Assembly: GCA_030549205.1 (NCBI GenBank) | Contig: JAUKTV010000003.1 | Coordinates: 2,356,001 to 2,420,000, forward strand | Direction: 5' to 3' | Source: Apiosordaria backusii | Lineage: Eukaryota; Ascomycota; Sordariomycetes; Sordariales; Lasiosphaeriaceae | DNA: 64,000 nucleotides | Shown: one piece after another, positions 47,801 to 59,543 of the stretch | How positions within the stretch are numbered: position 1 is the first letter of the stretch | Layout: every line of letters begins with the position of its first letter | Program-made: the position numbers and the translations under genes | The notes under the pieces: model-generated | Seen by the model: the letters and a program-made list of their open reading frames with translations, nothing else | Databases searched by the model: none | What the model was told of the DNA's origin: nothing

Positions 47801-48772
47801 GCCAATCTGCGCGATATTGTTGTCAAGGCTGGCGGATCTGATGACCGCCGCGAACTCGCGCGCGCCATTCAGTTCCCTAAGCAGGATACCGACGGAAACA
47901 CTATCAAGGTCGAGGGTCGCACTGAAGTTGTCGACAAGATCATTGCGCAGATCCAAGCTATCGTGTCCGAGCGCGAGAGCCAGGTTACTGAGGTTCTCGA
48001 GGTGCCTGTTGAGAAGCACAGATCTTTGATTGGCCGTGGCGGTGACATCAAGCGTGGTCTTGAGAACCAGTTCAAGGTCTCGATCGATATCCCCCGCCAG
48101 GGAAGCGGTCAAACTGGTGTCAAGATCGTCGGCCAGGCTCCCGATGTTGAGAAGGCCAAGGCTCACATTGAGTCTCTAGTCAAGGAGCAGCAGGGCGAGA
48201 CCGTACAGGTCCCATGTGCTCTTCACCACGCTATTTCCAACAATGGCCAAATCTTCCGCAAGTTCAGGAACGATTTCGGTGTTACTGTCGACCATGCTGG
48301 ACAGGCTGTTCCACCTAGGCCCGCGGCTCCAGACGCCCGGTCCAATGGCGCCCTGCCTCTGATCACTGACGACGAAGAAACCACGGCCGATGCTCACTCG
48401 TGGAAGGTTGTCGAGAGCGGATCGACCGAGGAGGGCGATATCCCTTGGGTGCTTCGCGGCTCCCCCGAAAGCATTGAGAAGGCCAAGAAGGCCATTGAAA
48501 CTGCGTTGGAGCAGGCCAAGAAGCAGGATGCCACTGGCTACCTGATCCTGCCCGACCCCAGGACATACCGCTTTGTCATTGGCCAGGGCGGTAGCAAGGT
48601 CAATTCTATCCGCAAGCAGAGCGGTTGCAAGATCACCGTTCCTCGTGACCAGGCTAAGGGCGAGGCCATCGAGGTTGTTGGTACAAAGGAGGGTGTTGAG
48701 AAGGCCAAGGATCTGATTCTGGCTGCCGTTAAGGAGGGCATTGCCAGCAGGTCTGCGCCGCGGGAACAGTAA
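44887..48772 (+). CDS. SCP160: SCP160/vigilin-type multi-KH RNA-binding protein
   Basis: Two exons (44887-47743 and 47799-48772, 55-nt intron) encode 1,276 residues, close to yeast Scp160 (1,222). Canonical or near-canonical KH GxxG loops are seen at about residues 221 (VIGKGG), 712 (LIGKGG), 779 (LIGAQG), 872 (LIGSGG), 948 (LIGTGG, split by the intron), 1029 (LIGRGG) and 1213 (VIGQGG). Several degenerate KH units lie between and before them (for example IVGDKG and AISNNG). The N-terminal 130 residues are Ala/Pro/Ser-rich. Vigilin-type proteins bind mRNAs on polysomes at the ER and influence translation efficiency and mRNA localisation; Scp160 also links to pheromone signalling and ploidy control. 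Strong codon bias fits high expression and produces a 941-codon open frame on the opposite strand, which I do not regard as a gene. Confidence 0.95.
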
Positions 48773-49482
48773 GCTGTTTCTGATGGACACTAATGAATGG
48801 GCGTGGATTGGGGAGGCAAAAGTGGCTATAAAAGTTGATTGGGAAGGGGATCGGGGAGGTCGAAGGCAAAAATGGGGATATTTTTCTTGATAATTTTTGA
48901 TGTGTTTCTTTTTCTTGTTGAAAAGTTACTGGGGCGGGATGATTTGTTTGATCCTGTTCTGGCGATGCGATGTGTCATATAAATCTTTAGTCACCTATAC
49001 TATGCCTATGTTTGTATGTTTGAAGAAGAAAATGGGTTTATGTGATTTGGGCAAAGGTGTTGTGTATATCTATTAAAATCCATACTCTTTCAACTTGCAT
49101 TGGCCTGGTCCCTTCTGCTTTCCTGTTCAGCTAGGTTGTTGGCGTTGATGCTAAACAGTAGGGAACAGGCGAACAACGAGATGAAAACGACAGCATGTAG
49201 TGTATGTCCCTCTTCCCACAGACAACAGCATATCTCTCTCTCTCTGCTTCCAGATGACCAGCTTTTTTGCTCCTGGTTGGGTATGTCCACGATGTGGTTC
49301 ATATGCCTGGCTCACCTTGTAGACGTTTGCTAGTTAATTTCGTTGTCTTTGGGCTTGTGATTCTTTGAGTGTCAAATCGCGGGTCTCTACAAGAAGGAAG
49401 TGTCTCCGGGTTTGGTAGTTTGTTAGGTAGATTTCGAAGTCAATTCCGCCTAGAATGGTTAATTTGGGTTTTTGGTTCTGCA

Positions 49483-49687
49483 GAATCTTTTTCATCTTTG
49501 TTTGAGGACGGGGCTGGTTGGTGGCGGTGGTTGTTTCTCGCTGGCTGTTATGCCCCGTCTACCTTACGTAAGTATGTGGTGGTTTATGGAAATCATTTTC
49601 ATCTTGTTGAGTACGGGGCTGGTGGTGGTGGTCGTCGTCGTTTCTTCGCTGTTTGTGCCCCATCTACCTTAGTACGTGGCGGTTTAG
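49483..49687. repeat. Imperfect tandem duplication of about 100 bp
   Basis: Copy 1 (49483-49587) and copy 2 (49589-49687) share, in order, TTTTCATCTT, ACGGGGCTGGT, a GGTGG-rich block, TTTCT, GCTGTT, GCCCC, TCTACCTTA and GTACGT/GTATGT with GGTTTA. Differences are small indels and substitutions. Confidence 0.75.
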
Positions 49688-50033
49688 GGCTGTGTTTGTG
49701 GCAGCTGGGGCGGCTTCTTGAGGGGGTATGTGGATGGGGGTGGTGTTGATCTGGATGTGCCTAGGTAGGTAAGTAAAGAGAGTGGCTGTTTGGGTGTGTG
49801 GCTTGGTTGGGTGTGGTTATCTACCTAGGTACTTTCTGCTTCTGCTTCTCTCTTTGAGGCGGTTTGTTTGATGAGAATTAGAGGCTGTGCTTTTCTGTGT
49901 TGTTGTGGTTTACCCTGGGCAGATAAGGGAGGTAGGGGTTTGGATGCCTTGGTTGTGTGAGGTGGCTTGATGAAGTGCTCTAGTCAAGAAAGATGGGTAG
50001 TAGGTAAAGTGAGGATGTATCCTATCCTGCCTC

Positions 50034-50087
50034 GTGTTGAGCGTTGTGGGGGCTTGGTGTGTTGAGCGTTGTAAGGGGGCCTGGTGC
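50034..50087. repeat. Short tandem duplication of about 27 bp
   Basis: GTGTTGAGCGTTGT followed by a G run and CTTGGT/CCTGGTG occurs at 50034-50058 and again at 50059-50087. Confidence 0.75.
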
Positions 50088-53000
50088 TTGATGGTGTTGG
50101 GAAAGTACCTACCTAGATAGGTAGGTAGGTATGCTGAGCCTTACAGGAGTACAAAAGTGAGGCTTGAAAGAGTTTGATCAATCTCGCTTGGGGATTTACC
50201 TACGTACCTTTCTTGTCCTTTGTTGAGATGAGACTTTCGTCTACATGTCGACATGTGTGCCCGGTTGGGGGGAGTTATGGCTGTGCTCCAAGCTGATGTA
50301 ATTGGGCTTTATACGTGGCTAGTGAAGTTGTGTTCATGAAAGAGTGGTCGAAACCCTTGGTCAGCCTATCTACTCGGAAGTAGTCTTTTCGATTGGTGAT
50401 ATCGTATGGTGATGATCTACGTCTACGTCTACGTTTGCCTTAGGTTGCTGCTGGGCGTGAACTAAGAGTCGGGGCTGTGTTTGCATATGTAGGTTTTGAT
50501 GCCGTAGGCAAGATACTGGCCTGTGGATGGACTTGTGGCTGCCCAAGGAGAGGTGCAAGTAACTGAGCGGTGTGTGGTGTGCGGTTCTTGATTTGATGAT
50601 CTGCTAGGAAGATATGTATCTCTTGCTTACCTATTCACCTGTGTTTGGACTGTCTCGGAGGACTATGGCTGTGCCAACATAAGTCCCCTGTCTTCCCACC
50701 TGCCTGCTTCCCCCCCTGCCGTACTTTCTTCTTCCCCCTTTTCCTTGTGTTACTAGTGGTTCATCATGGAGTTCAATTGCCCAGAACGGGTCGTGAAGTC
50801 CAGGGAGAGGCCTCATGTAGTCCATCAGACTTTGTAGTCTCTTCGGTCCCGGCTCCCTCCATTGACAGCTACCCGGCACCATTGTGCGTCGTCAATCATG
50901 GCTGTGTTTTGCATACCATCCACTCATTTCCCACCTTATTTTCCGTATAAACCCCAATTCCTATTCGCCCGTTGCCGTTCTAACTTTCGCATCCCCTACA
51001 CCCTATTGGTCGATAGCCTGATGTAAGTCTTTTGGAATGGTTTGGTCTGGCCCCCCGTTTCAATGTGCATTGAAATCATGGCTGAGTGTTTGCATAACCT
51101 CTCCGCACGTTAGGCAAGCGAGCTAGCTAGGTAAGGTAGTTTGATAGCCTTGTGTAGGTGTGTGTCTGGTGTGGCCTTTGAAAGCGGCCGCACACCTCTT
51201 TGCTCACCGCCAAATCTTACCTACCTAATTCCATAGGCCAATATGGACGAATAAAAGCTCCTTAATGTGCTGACTTACATAAAATGTGGTTTGCGGGGTG
51301 GGCAGGCCGTTTTAGGGAGGCCCAGCTCAATGAAACGGCGGTTGATGCTATCATTTGTCCATGACCAAAACCTCATCTTGGTTATTCGGTGTTGCTTTGG
51401 GTTTAGTTAACTGAGGCTCTGAAAAAAGTGTTGAATTGTTATTGGCTTTTGAGGGAAGAAAGCGGTCAGTATCCGAGAATGAATTGGGGATATTTGGCGG
51501 TTAACGTGATCGAGGCTCGTGTAGTAGAAATAGAGTTGAGACTAGAAATGTTTGCCTCAAGTAGACCCTTCTCAAAAGGGAAATCCGGTGAGATGAGCTG
51601 TGGTTGTCCATAATTTACGATCCGGCAAATAAGCAGTGTTGTGTTTACTTGCCAAAGGGACCCCCTGAATCGGTACGAGTTACGAACGGGCAACGGATGG
51701 CGGATAGGGGGCGATGAATGTGCATCTTTTCTTCTGTTCTAGAAGAAAAGAAATCAAGATCTATCTTGGTGCCCTGAAGGTGTCGATTTCGAAAACTGCC
51801 TTCTTGTCGTCTATTGACCAAGTAAGGTATTTCGTTGCCCCCTGGGTCAACCTTTCTTTGTCTTCGGTGCAGTACCTTAAAGATGTCCTCACCATTCTGT
51901 TCCAAGCCCTAGCATCACAACTGGCCACGAACATACTCCCGATGCCTGGATGAAGAGGCAGCGCAGGGCAAAACTGCAAAGAGAAGGCATCCAAGAAGGC
52001 ATCCAGATAAAACTTCGAAAATGTGGGCTTTTTGATCCTGTAGGGCCGGCTTCCCCGCCGCCCAGTCCCATCTCACCTCGTGTCATCTCATCTTCTTCCA
52101 TAAGGCAGCGTGCAGATCAACGGCGCAGCGAATATGCTTAAACTCTCGGCGTTGGGGGCGTCGGATCTTGCGAAACAAAAAGCTGCGAAAATTGCAACGG
52201 GATACCCAATCCGCGGGATCCGGCCTGCTCAGCTCATAAAACGAGCACTGGAATGAATCCCCAGCTGTGCATCCCAGGCAGTCGTCGTACGAGAAAAAGT
52301 GCAGCTATTCCGGCACGCCCGGGGCACAGCTTGGGTAAAAGGAGGGTGCGTCTCAGGCGGTTTGAAGCAATCGAGATAGGCCTGTTTCTGGAGATGATCT
52401 CCATCGGGAAGGTAATACAGTAAAAATGGGTTGCCTGCTGTCTCGTTGTGGCTGTAAAATAAGGTGAGGACGTTACAGGTGATGGTGAGGACAGAATGTG
52501 GTGATGAGATGGAGGAAAAAAAGGGCGAGCTCGCTTGGTAGTTGGTCGGTTCGAACGAAGCTACGCCCGCCAAGGTTAACTCCTGGTCCCTTTCGAATGC
52601 GAGTTCGCCCTTTGAGTGCGGCAAGTGAGGAAGGCATCATGACGTCGATGAGGTTCAAAGCCACACCTTATTAGACTGCATCTCACCCGGATGACAGTTT
52701 CGGATGTGTGAAACGGTTGATTGTCAACTGTCGATCGTTTGAAACCTAAAGGCATGAAACGCCACTGAGATGGACTTGCTCCTGTAAATCATGTTGATGA
52801 CTTGACAGAAATGGAAGTGGTGTGTCTGTGTGACGGTGAGGTGAAGGGACACCTTCAAGGTGAAATGATGTCTTTGCTTTAGCTAAGCTTTCCAGCTTCC
52901 ATCGACGTTAACTATGTCTTCCATGTGCGTTGTCATACGCCCGGCATTTAAGGGGACGGCTTTCGAGCTGGGTTGGGTATCAATCAGGTACAACGGCATA

Positions 53001-54190
53001 TGCACCCCTTTTAATGACAGCATAGGCGGCCCAGCTCACCGGTCCGAAGCTGCCTGAGAATACGGGCAGTTCACCGAGGAATTACGTTGTGTTGCGGGTT
53101 CCCACATGTCGAGTCCCGAGCGCGCATGGCTGCTTCTTATCGATTCGTTCGATTGAGGCGGAAAGGGTAGCAGTAAACAACGGTACCGGTGTCACGTTTC
53201 GATATTGAAGCAGCCAATCCGGGGATATGAGGGGTTCCCCAATTGAGGCTGGCAGTGGGACGTGTTCACTGGGACTCTGAGGCCTCGATCCTGATTCGCC
53301 GCCAGTTGAAAAGGGGGTGCTGTTGTCACTGCGGCAGTATGCCACTCAGACCTGTGCCGGGACGAAACACTCAAGTCGATTCAGATCCCAGATGGGCATT
53401 TGACTGTTCGAGAGCCTCATCCAGCCTCGTCCGAGTGGTCTGGCTTCCGTCTCCCGCTGGCCCTTTTCGGCCCGCGCTTGGTACCTTTCCGACCCTCCTT
53501 CTCCAGCTCTGGCGCCATTTCGCTGGCCATGGCACGGTCTTGGTAGACAAGCTAGCAAATTGCTCGCAGCCACCCCGAAATGCCTCGACGTGCCTTTTGT
53601 GAGTGCGTTGAAAGGCTCTCTGTCTGAGCCTCATGGTTTCCATGGTGTCAGAAAGGACTTGTGGACTTGTTGAAAGGCAAGTAAAAGCGTCAAGGTGAAT
53701 GTACCCTTTAAGATGTTGATGCGTGCCGCCACCGTCCTACCAGCATTTTACACACCACCACAGCCTTGTAATCTGAGCCCCGATGATTTGATTCCCTGAG
53801 AGAGCGGCCAAGTGGCCACCTGCACAGCTCTCGTGGATTTGCTATTGGTCGCCTTGATGTTTACTAGGACCCCCAACGTATCTGCACGACCTCTGTTGAG
53901 CCTAGGTGAAAATGCCGGCCTACAGACAAACTGTCCACGTCAATCCTCCAATGTGCAGAGAGCAGCAGCTGGCCGGTCTATATCACATCATGATTAGCCG
54001 CCATTGAGCAAGGGAACCAGAAATAAGATAACTAGCTCAGTATCATCGTCTTCTCGTCCAACCGAACCAACACGTTCCTCCTTCAACAGCCTCGCCAGTG
54101 TGGTGTGTTTGAGTCTAGCAGCTTGACAACGCTTCGTGTCAAATCACCACCCATCCCCGTGTCAACCAGACCCGCCACTTGCTGCCCACC

Positions 54191-55029
54191 ATGACGAAAG
54201 CGTGGGAACAATACCGTGAGGTCATCATTGCTGAGTACCGGGACAACAAAAAGCCACTTCACGAAGTCCAGCGGCTTATGAAGGAGAGGTACCGTTTCAT
54301 CGCGTCGTATGTCATCCCCCCCTCGTTTATGGAGATGTGGCGGTCGTCCCAGCGAATCATTGTCCCAAGTGTTGCGTTTAGGGTGTCATCCATGTTAGCG
54401 GACAAGAGTATTCTAACCATTTCTTGGCAGTACCCGGGCCTATCGTTCACGCTTTGACAAATGGGGGATCCAGAAGTACTCTCGTCGCAACCGTGGGAAT
54501 TCCATGGGTGAGGATGCGGAGGCAGACGAAGATCGATATCTCTCACCCCATCAAAGTCCAGAGGCCGACGACAACAGATACCAGGCAAGTTCACCGGCAA
54601 TGACTCCAGGCGACCTTTTTCATCCGGGGACCAGCGCGACAGCACAATCGAATCAATATGGAGGGTGAGTCTTTTTGGTTATTGGAAGCTCCAAGCTCCA
54701 AGATTCTTCGGCCATCTTGCCCACATTTGGATAGCTGATCTTCCTATGTCAGCCCTTTCGTCAGGTCAGAACCGCCAGTTCAGTACCACCAATACAACAT
54801 GATGCCCGTCCATTCAGGTGCTGAAACAAATACCCACCTGTCGCCCATTCCATACAACACATATTCGCACCACCAGAGCATTGTCTACTCCCCTGATCAA
54901 ATGTCACCTTATCATCATCGAGGGAGCAATGTGTTGGCTTCCGCCCCAGCTTCGCCAAATCACCAAAGCTTCCAGGAGACGCCTGCCAACATGGGTTATG
55001 GGTATTCGTACGAATACGTCAGGCGTTGA
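54191..55029 (+). CDS. Clr5-domain protein
   Basis: Three exons (54191-54306, 54431-54664, 54753-55029; introns 124 and 88 nt) give 208 residues. Residues 1 to about 58 are a Clr5 domain: MTKAWEQYREVIIAEYRDNK, LHEVQRLMKERYRF, AS-TRAYRSRFDKWGIQKY. The first intron sits inside it. The remainder is Ser/Pro/His/Tyr-rich and disordered, ending YGYSYEYVRR. The domain is named after fission yeast Clr5, a factor needed for heterochromatic silencing and gene repression; in filamentous ascomycetes it is widespread, often at the N-terminus of much longer proteins. Here it is almost alone, so a DNA- or chromatin-associated role is only inferred from the domain. It is convergent with NSE2. Confidence 0.82.
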
Positions 55030-55383
55030 AGTCGAAGACCGCTCACCACCTCTGCTTGTTCTGCACCATCCCCCACTGCACTTCCATTTTCCTTTGAGTA
55101 AGGTGTGTGTCTGGTTTCATTGGGGTGTGTCAAGATTTCTTGTATTATTAAGACCGGCATTTTCACAGCCAAGCGGCTCGGGGTAAGGTGATCCGCGGAA
55201 ACAGGACGCGAGAAATAATCCGACAGAAGCGACAGAAAGTTGTGAAATGGTATATGTACGGTGTCCAGTGGACAAAATTATTTTCTTTCCGACGGTTGGG
55301 AAGGCGCTGAATGGTTTCTGGTGCAAACCGAGTCTGGGGTGATTCCGTAGTAGAGCTATAATCTAGATTCGATCATTCTGTTC
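55030..55383. other. Short tail-to-tail spacer between the Clr5 gene and NSE2
   Basis: 354 bp that must hold both 3' UTRs. No other feature seen. Confidence 0.6.
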
Positions 55384-56680
55384 TTAGTCCTCTTCAATGT
55401 CTTCCATCTGGCGGTTGTTCCTCTCTTTCTTGATGTTGTTGGTGCGTCCAACGATCATGCTAGCATCAGGGTCGACATCCTCCTCCGCATCTGAGGTGGC
55501 GTCGACATTCTGTCTCGCAGCCTCGGCTGCCCGCTTTATTTTTCGAAGCATGACATCGTCAGGGTACAGATCGGTAATCTTCAACTCCTATCGGTTCAGC
55601 ACGGGTTAGTGTCTGGTAGCACATCCTCAACTAACACAAATACTCGATCCATACCTTTGAGCAGCCTGGAACGGGGCACTGTGCCTTGCCACCGTTGGAA
55701 GATCGGATGAACTCCATGATGGCATCTTTCTCAAATGTATGTTTACACTTGTGATTGCTGTATGGTGCTTTGAAGGTCTGTAATGACAGGGGACACTTGA
55801 GGTCAACGATCTCGCGCTCCACGACAAGATCATCATCCTCATCGACACCCGCGGCATTTTTGACTGGGTTTCCCTGCTCGTCGAACCAAGTGGAGGGGTC
55901 TGGAAGTGGGATCTCGTTGTCAGGATGCATCGCATCATGCCACGTCCTCTTGAAAGGAATGTAGTCGTTGTTGACGGCATATCGATCGAACGCAGATAGT
56001 CTCGAGTACTCTTCGATCTTGGCCATTCGGGCTGACTTCAAGGCATCGACGACACCAACAATTGGAGGGACATCCTCAACTTCCTCCATCTCGTCGTCCT
56101 CGGCACCAGCATCATCATCTTCGTCCTCGTCCTCGTCATCATTTGCAGCGCGCCGAGGCTGCCGTCTCTCCTTCTTTGGCTTGGGCTCAGGCCGAGGTCG
56201 CTGGGCCCGCACTGTTTCCAGCACTGACTCAAGGACCGGCCTCGTGTCATCGAGCTCGGCACGACAGTCTATCACTCGTCGTAATGCCTTCTCTGACCGG
56301 TCGGTCAGTTCCCCGACGGCTGCCTCAAGCTCTGCCACGCGTTCTTCCAGCTCTATTTCTGCATCGCTCTTCTCCTCCAGTCCCTCGGTGCGACGCCTTT
56401 CGACCAGCCGAGCCAACTGTTTTCGGCGCTGAAAAAGCACGTCGTTGATATGGCCCACAGCTTTGATCAGGTGCTTTGATGACTCATTCAGGTGCTTCTC
56501 ATATTGCCTCGCATCACTGTCAGTTCGTTGGGATGTGACCATCCTTGCCAGCTTCGCTTGGTTCTCCTCATTCATCGGAAACGATGGCGGCTCGTACGGG
56601 GGCAGTGCGATGTCGTCGGATGCCGACGGCCTGGCTACCGTCGACTCGGAGGGCCGCGAGCGTTGGAGTAGACGTGGCAT
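55384..56680 (-). CDS. NSE2: NSE2/MMS21 SUMO E3 ligase of the SMC5/6 complex
   Basis: Two exons (56680-55655 and 55587-55384, 67-nt intron) encode 409 residues. The N-terminal half is a long coiled coil (about 45-150: ARQYEKHLNESSKHLIKAVG, ERVAELEAAVGELTDRSEK), the region that binds the Smc5 arm. An acidic stretch (DDEDEDEDDD) follows at about 180-200. The SP-RING lies at about 294-342: CPLSLQTFKAPY, Cys312-x-His314, then Cys335 and Cys340 (QCPVPGCSK), with the intron directly after it. The C-terminal exon continues ELKITDLYPDD. Nse2 transfers SUMO to DNA-repair and cohesin substrates and stabilises replication forks and recombination intermediates in the nucleus. All zinc-binding positions expected of an SP-RING are present. 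Confidence 0.92.
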
Positions 56681-59543
56681 GGTGAGGTTGGAGGTTGTGG
56701 ACTCCGATTGACAAGCTCACCGGGCTGTGGTATCCTAGAGCGCTGAATCGCGGCAAAGTAAGTCGACGGACTTTGGTTCAATCACGATCGTGTAGCCCGA
56801 AATTGTTTGGCCGTATTCTGTCGGGTAGAACCTGACGGATGACTGCGTTTGCCCGGCCAAGGAAGCCAGATAGATAGGCTTTTCGCGAAGGGATGGCGAT
56901 CGGCGGAATCTGCGGGAAATGTGAGAAGGGGGAAGTGATCTAATTTGACGGCTTCTGGAAGAATCGGTGCTTCTCGTTTGACTGAGTGAGGGGCAGGAGA
57001 ATCCTGCGGCTTGTCGAAAACGCGTGTGCAACAATGTCAGACGCGTCTGCCCCTCTCCCTGCCAAAGTATTTCTTGGCTAAGATAAGGTTGGAAGCTAAG
57101 AGTTATGGCCGCAAGCCACCTTACCAGATGTGGCTTAACTCCAATAAATCGAGAGGTGTGATTGGTGTTACAGACCGGTAGCCCGGAACTGACCGAGAGC
57201 TGGGGGCACTCCCTGTTGGCCGACATGATCGCTCGCTGCCAGAATCCCATGTCCTTCTTCAGCCTCACGTCGATGGAAGGCCGAGACCACCGAGTGCTTT
57301 TGACGACATCGGCTTGATTCCACGAGCTGCAACGGCGTCTCTGCTGGAAGCTCTAATCCCTACCCGTGCTTCACAAGCCATGTTCTACCGGGAACCGGGT
57401 GTACGGAAAAGGAACTCCATCTGTCCTTCCGGCGATTGTCTCAGCCCATTTGATTCTGAGAGGCCCAAGACACACCATACGCCGCCATCACCAAAAGGCA
57501 AGGGCGCGGCAAGGTCGGTCGATTCTTCCATTCCTTTCGTTCCCGTTCCCGTCATTTTCCTGTCGCTTCATCAATCGAGAATGCGATCCCCTCGCCCGTT
57601 GCGCGACCCACGGCACACCGGCAGCTCGCCGTCATCTCTTTGTGTACACTACTCACAACCCGTCCCCGCTCGCCAACAGTGTCGGCCCGACCAAGTATCC
57701 TGTGGGTGTTGTCGCTTTGATAGACGCCCGGTGTGTAACGGCCAGGCTGACCCGTGCGTCGTGATACTCTGCGCTGTGGAAAGGGACGACAAACCTCTTG
57801 CTGATGTCGCCGATTCTATCAAACGGGAACCCAGAATGCAGTCAAGTCAGACTGCCATCAGCTTACCTCTGGGCCATGTGGCATTACGATGCACGTCGCC
57901 TGCCTTCATGCACCTCATATTCACGAAACAAGGAACAAAATCCAAACTTCGTGTATCATGGCGGTCAATGCCCCCGTCTGTCATGCGGCTTGTTCCGCCA
58001 TGTTTTCCTGCTAGAGAAACGAGTTCTATGAAGGCTGACCTGTCTGAATTGATCAGGCTCGTATCAGTGCCAATGCCAGAGCCAGTGAAGGGTTGGGTTG
58101 GCACGAGCTTCCAAGTTGAGAGCTTTTTTTCTCTTACCAAACACTGCGCGGCCAACTGCGGCACGAACCTGGAAGCGATGTGGGCCGATGCTGGCTGTCC
58201 ATAGGGCCATATGGATAGTTTGCGGCGGTGGAGCACTGGGCGTTGCGAGCGTTGCCCTTGGGGAAGCGTGCAACCGATTCCTTGGGCCGATCTTAAAGCT
58301 AAAGCTCGATGGTCCCAGATCTGGGAGAGAACCGTTTTGCTCAGCGATCGCCGAGCCCGTCAGCGCAACCCTTACCGTCATTCCCGCAGCACCCTCCCAT
58401 TCCACCCTGCCGATTGTCTGGTTGTTCATGCAGGCCGGTGCTGACAGTTGCCCAGATTCGTGGTTTTCCGCTTCTTGTCACTTCGCGCGCTTCCGTGACC
58501 CGAGAGCAAAGGAAAGCAAGGCCTGGGGTGCAGATGCTGTATTTTGTTTCAAGAATCTGAACTGTTGGGAAACAACGGTATGGATAACTAGTCCATATCG
58601 GGTCTCCATTTCTGGCGTCCTGGGGCAGGGGTCTGGGGCGGGAGGGTTCATTGGGTCCAGATCGCCCACCACCCGCATGGCTGGGGCTGTTAGACCGTCC
58701 TTTGAGATCACTCCGATCACAACAGCTGCCGATGCATCCAGCGATCAGAACCATGCACCGAGACCACCAAAACCGCATCCCGTGGCCTGCTGGCCCCTCC
58801 AACGACTGCCAAAATGCCACCCTGGGCCACGTAGGGGAACACAGCGACTCGGTCAGCTCTGTATGGGTTTTTGGGCTCGTGATTCAACTGTGTCGGCCAT
58901 GGGAGTTGGCAGACACCGCTGGCCCCCTCTGCCTTGCGGCCTTGGCCCTGGACTGTTCTTCGGTCTGTGCCTGGCGATATGCTTTGGTTCTTTGTCTCCT
59001 TGCGGTCTGCCCCATCTGAAGCTCGGGAAGCTTTGGCCGCCTTGTCACAAATCTTCCGTCATCCCGTCCGATTTCACACGGTCCCGTCCCTGCCAACAAA
59101 ACTCCGTGGATCTCGATTCAACACAGACTTTGTGGCCGCCTTACCCAGACCACTGGACCATGCTTCGTGTCGGAGGACCGTATTGACCTTTGAATTAAAT
59201 ATCCTCATGTTCCGTTCCTCAGGATATTCCCTTCCTCTCCTTTGTTTGCCACCCCGCTATCGAAACCACCACCCCGTCCTGGAACCCATCTGAGCCGTCC
59301 CTCAAGCCAATTCCCATTCACATCAGTCATCAGGACCAAGTAACGGCGCAGGTTACACAGCGGGTTCCCTAACCCACTGTCAAGCCATCCGATTACCCCC
59401 CAGCCCAAAGCGCAAACCTCGGACAAATACCAGTGACCGGCCTTACCTGGATGTCTTGTTAGTGAAGGGGATTTCTACTCGTTCCAGAACTGCTCTGGTA
59501 CACCACAGTGCCGTTAGCTCTCAAATCCACCGTGACGCCCATC
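56681..59543. promoter_or_regulatory. Divergent promoter region between NSE2 and vvd
   Basis: 2.9 kb, head to head. Two long frames on the plus strand (57314-58204 and 58098-59186) overlap each other in different phases, begin partly with non-ATG codons and have no protein-like composition, so I do not call them. A GATC/CGAT cluster at 58706-58746 could be a white-collar-complex site. Confidence 0.5.
58706..58746. promoter_or_regulatory. Cluster of GATC/CGAT motifs, candidate light-response element
   Basis: GATC (58706-58709), CGATC (58714-58718), CGATG (58730-58734) and CGATC (58742-58746) fall within 41 bp, about 800 bp upstream of the vvd start. Neurospora light-response elements consist of paired GATC/CGAT-type boxes bound by the GATA fingers of the white-collar complex. 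The link is inference from motif and position. Confidence 0.35.

Larger units (their letters stand above)
48773..54190. other. 5.4-kb gene-poor region with tandem repeats
   Basis: It lies between SCP160 and the Clr5 gene. After the SCP160 3' UTR the sequence is G/T-rich on the plus strand from 49350 to 50600, with tandem duplications at 49483-49687 and 50034-50087, a (CTACGT)3 run near 50418-50435 and many CCTACC/GGTAGG motifs. Parts from 51000 to 54100 have only short ORFs. No transposon protein or RNA gene recognised. Confidence 0.5.

Noticed and set aside
45043..47868. 941-codon open frame on the minus strand, antisense to SCP160
   Set aside because: It mirrors the strongly biased codon use of a highly expressed gene, lacks any domain and spans the well-supported SCP160 intron. 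Long antisense frames of this type are a known composition artefact.
57314..59186. Two overlapping long plus-strand frames (57314-58204 and 58098-59186) upstream of vvd
   Set aside because: They overlap in different phases, the second begins with TTG, and neither has a domain, splice support or protein-like composition.
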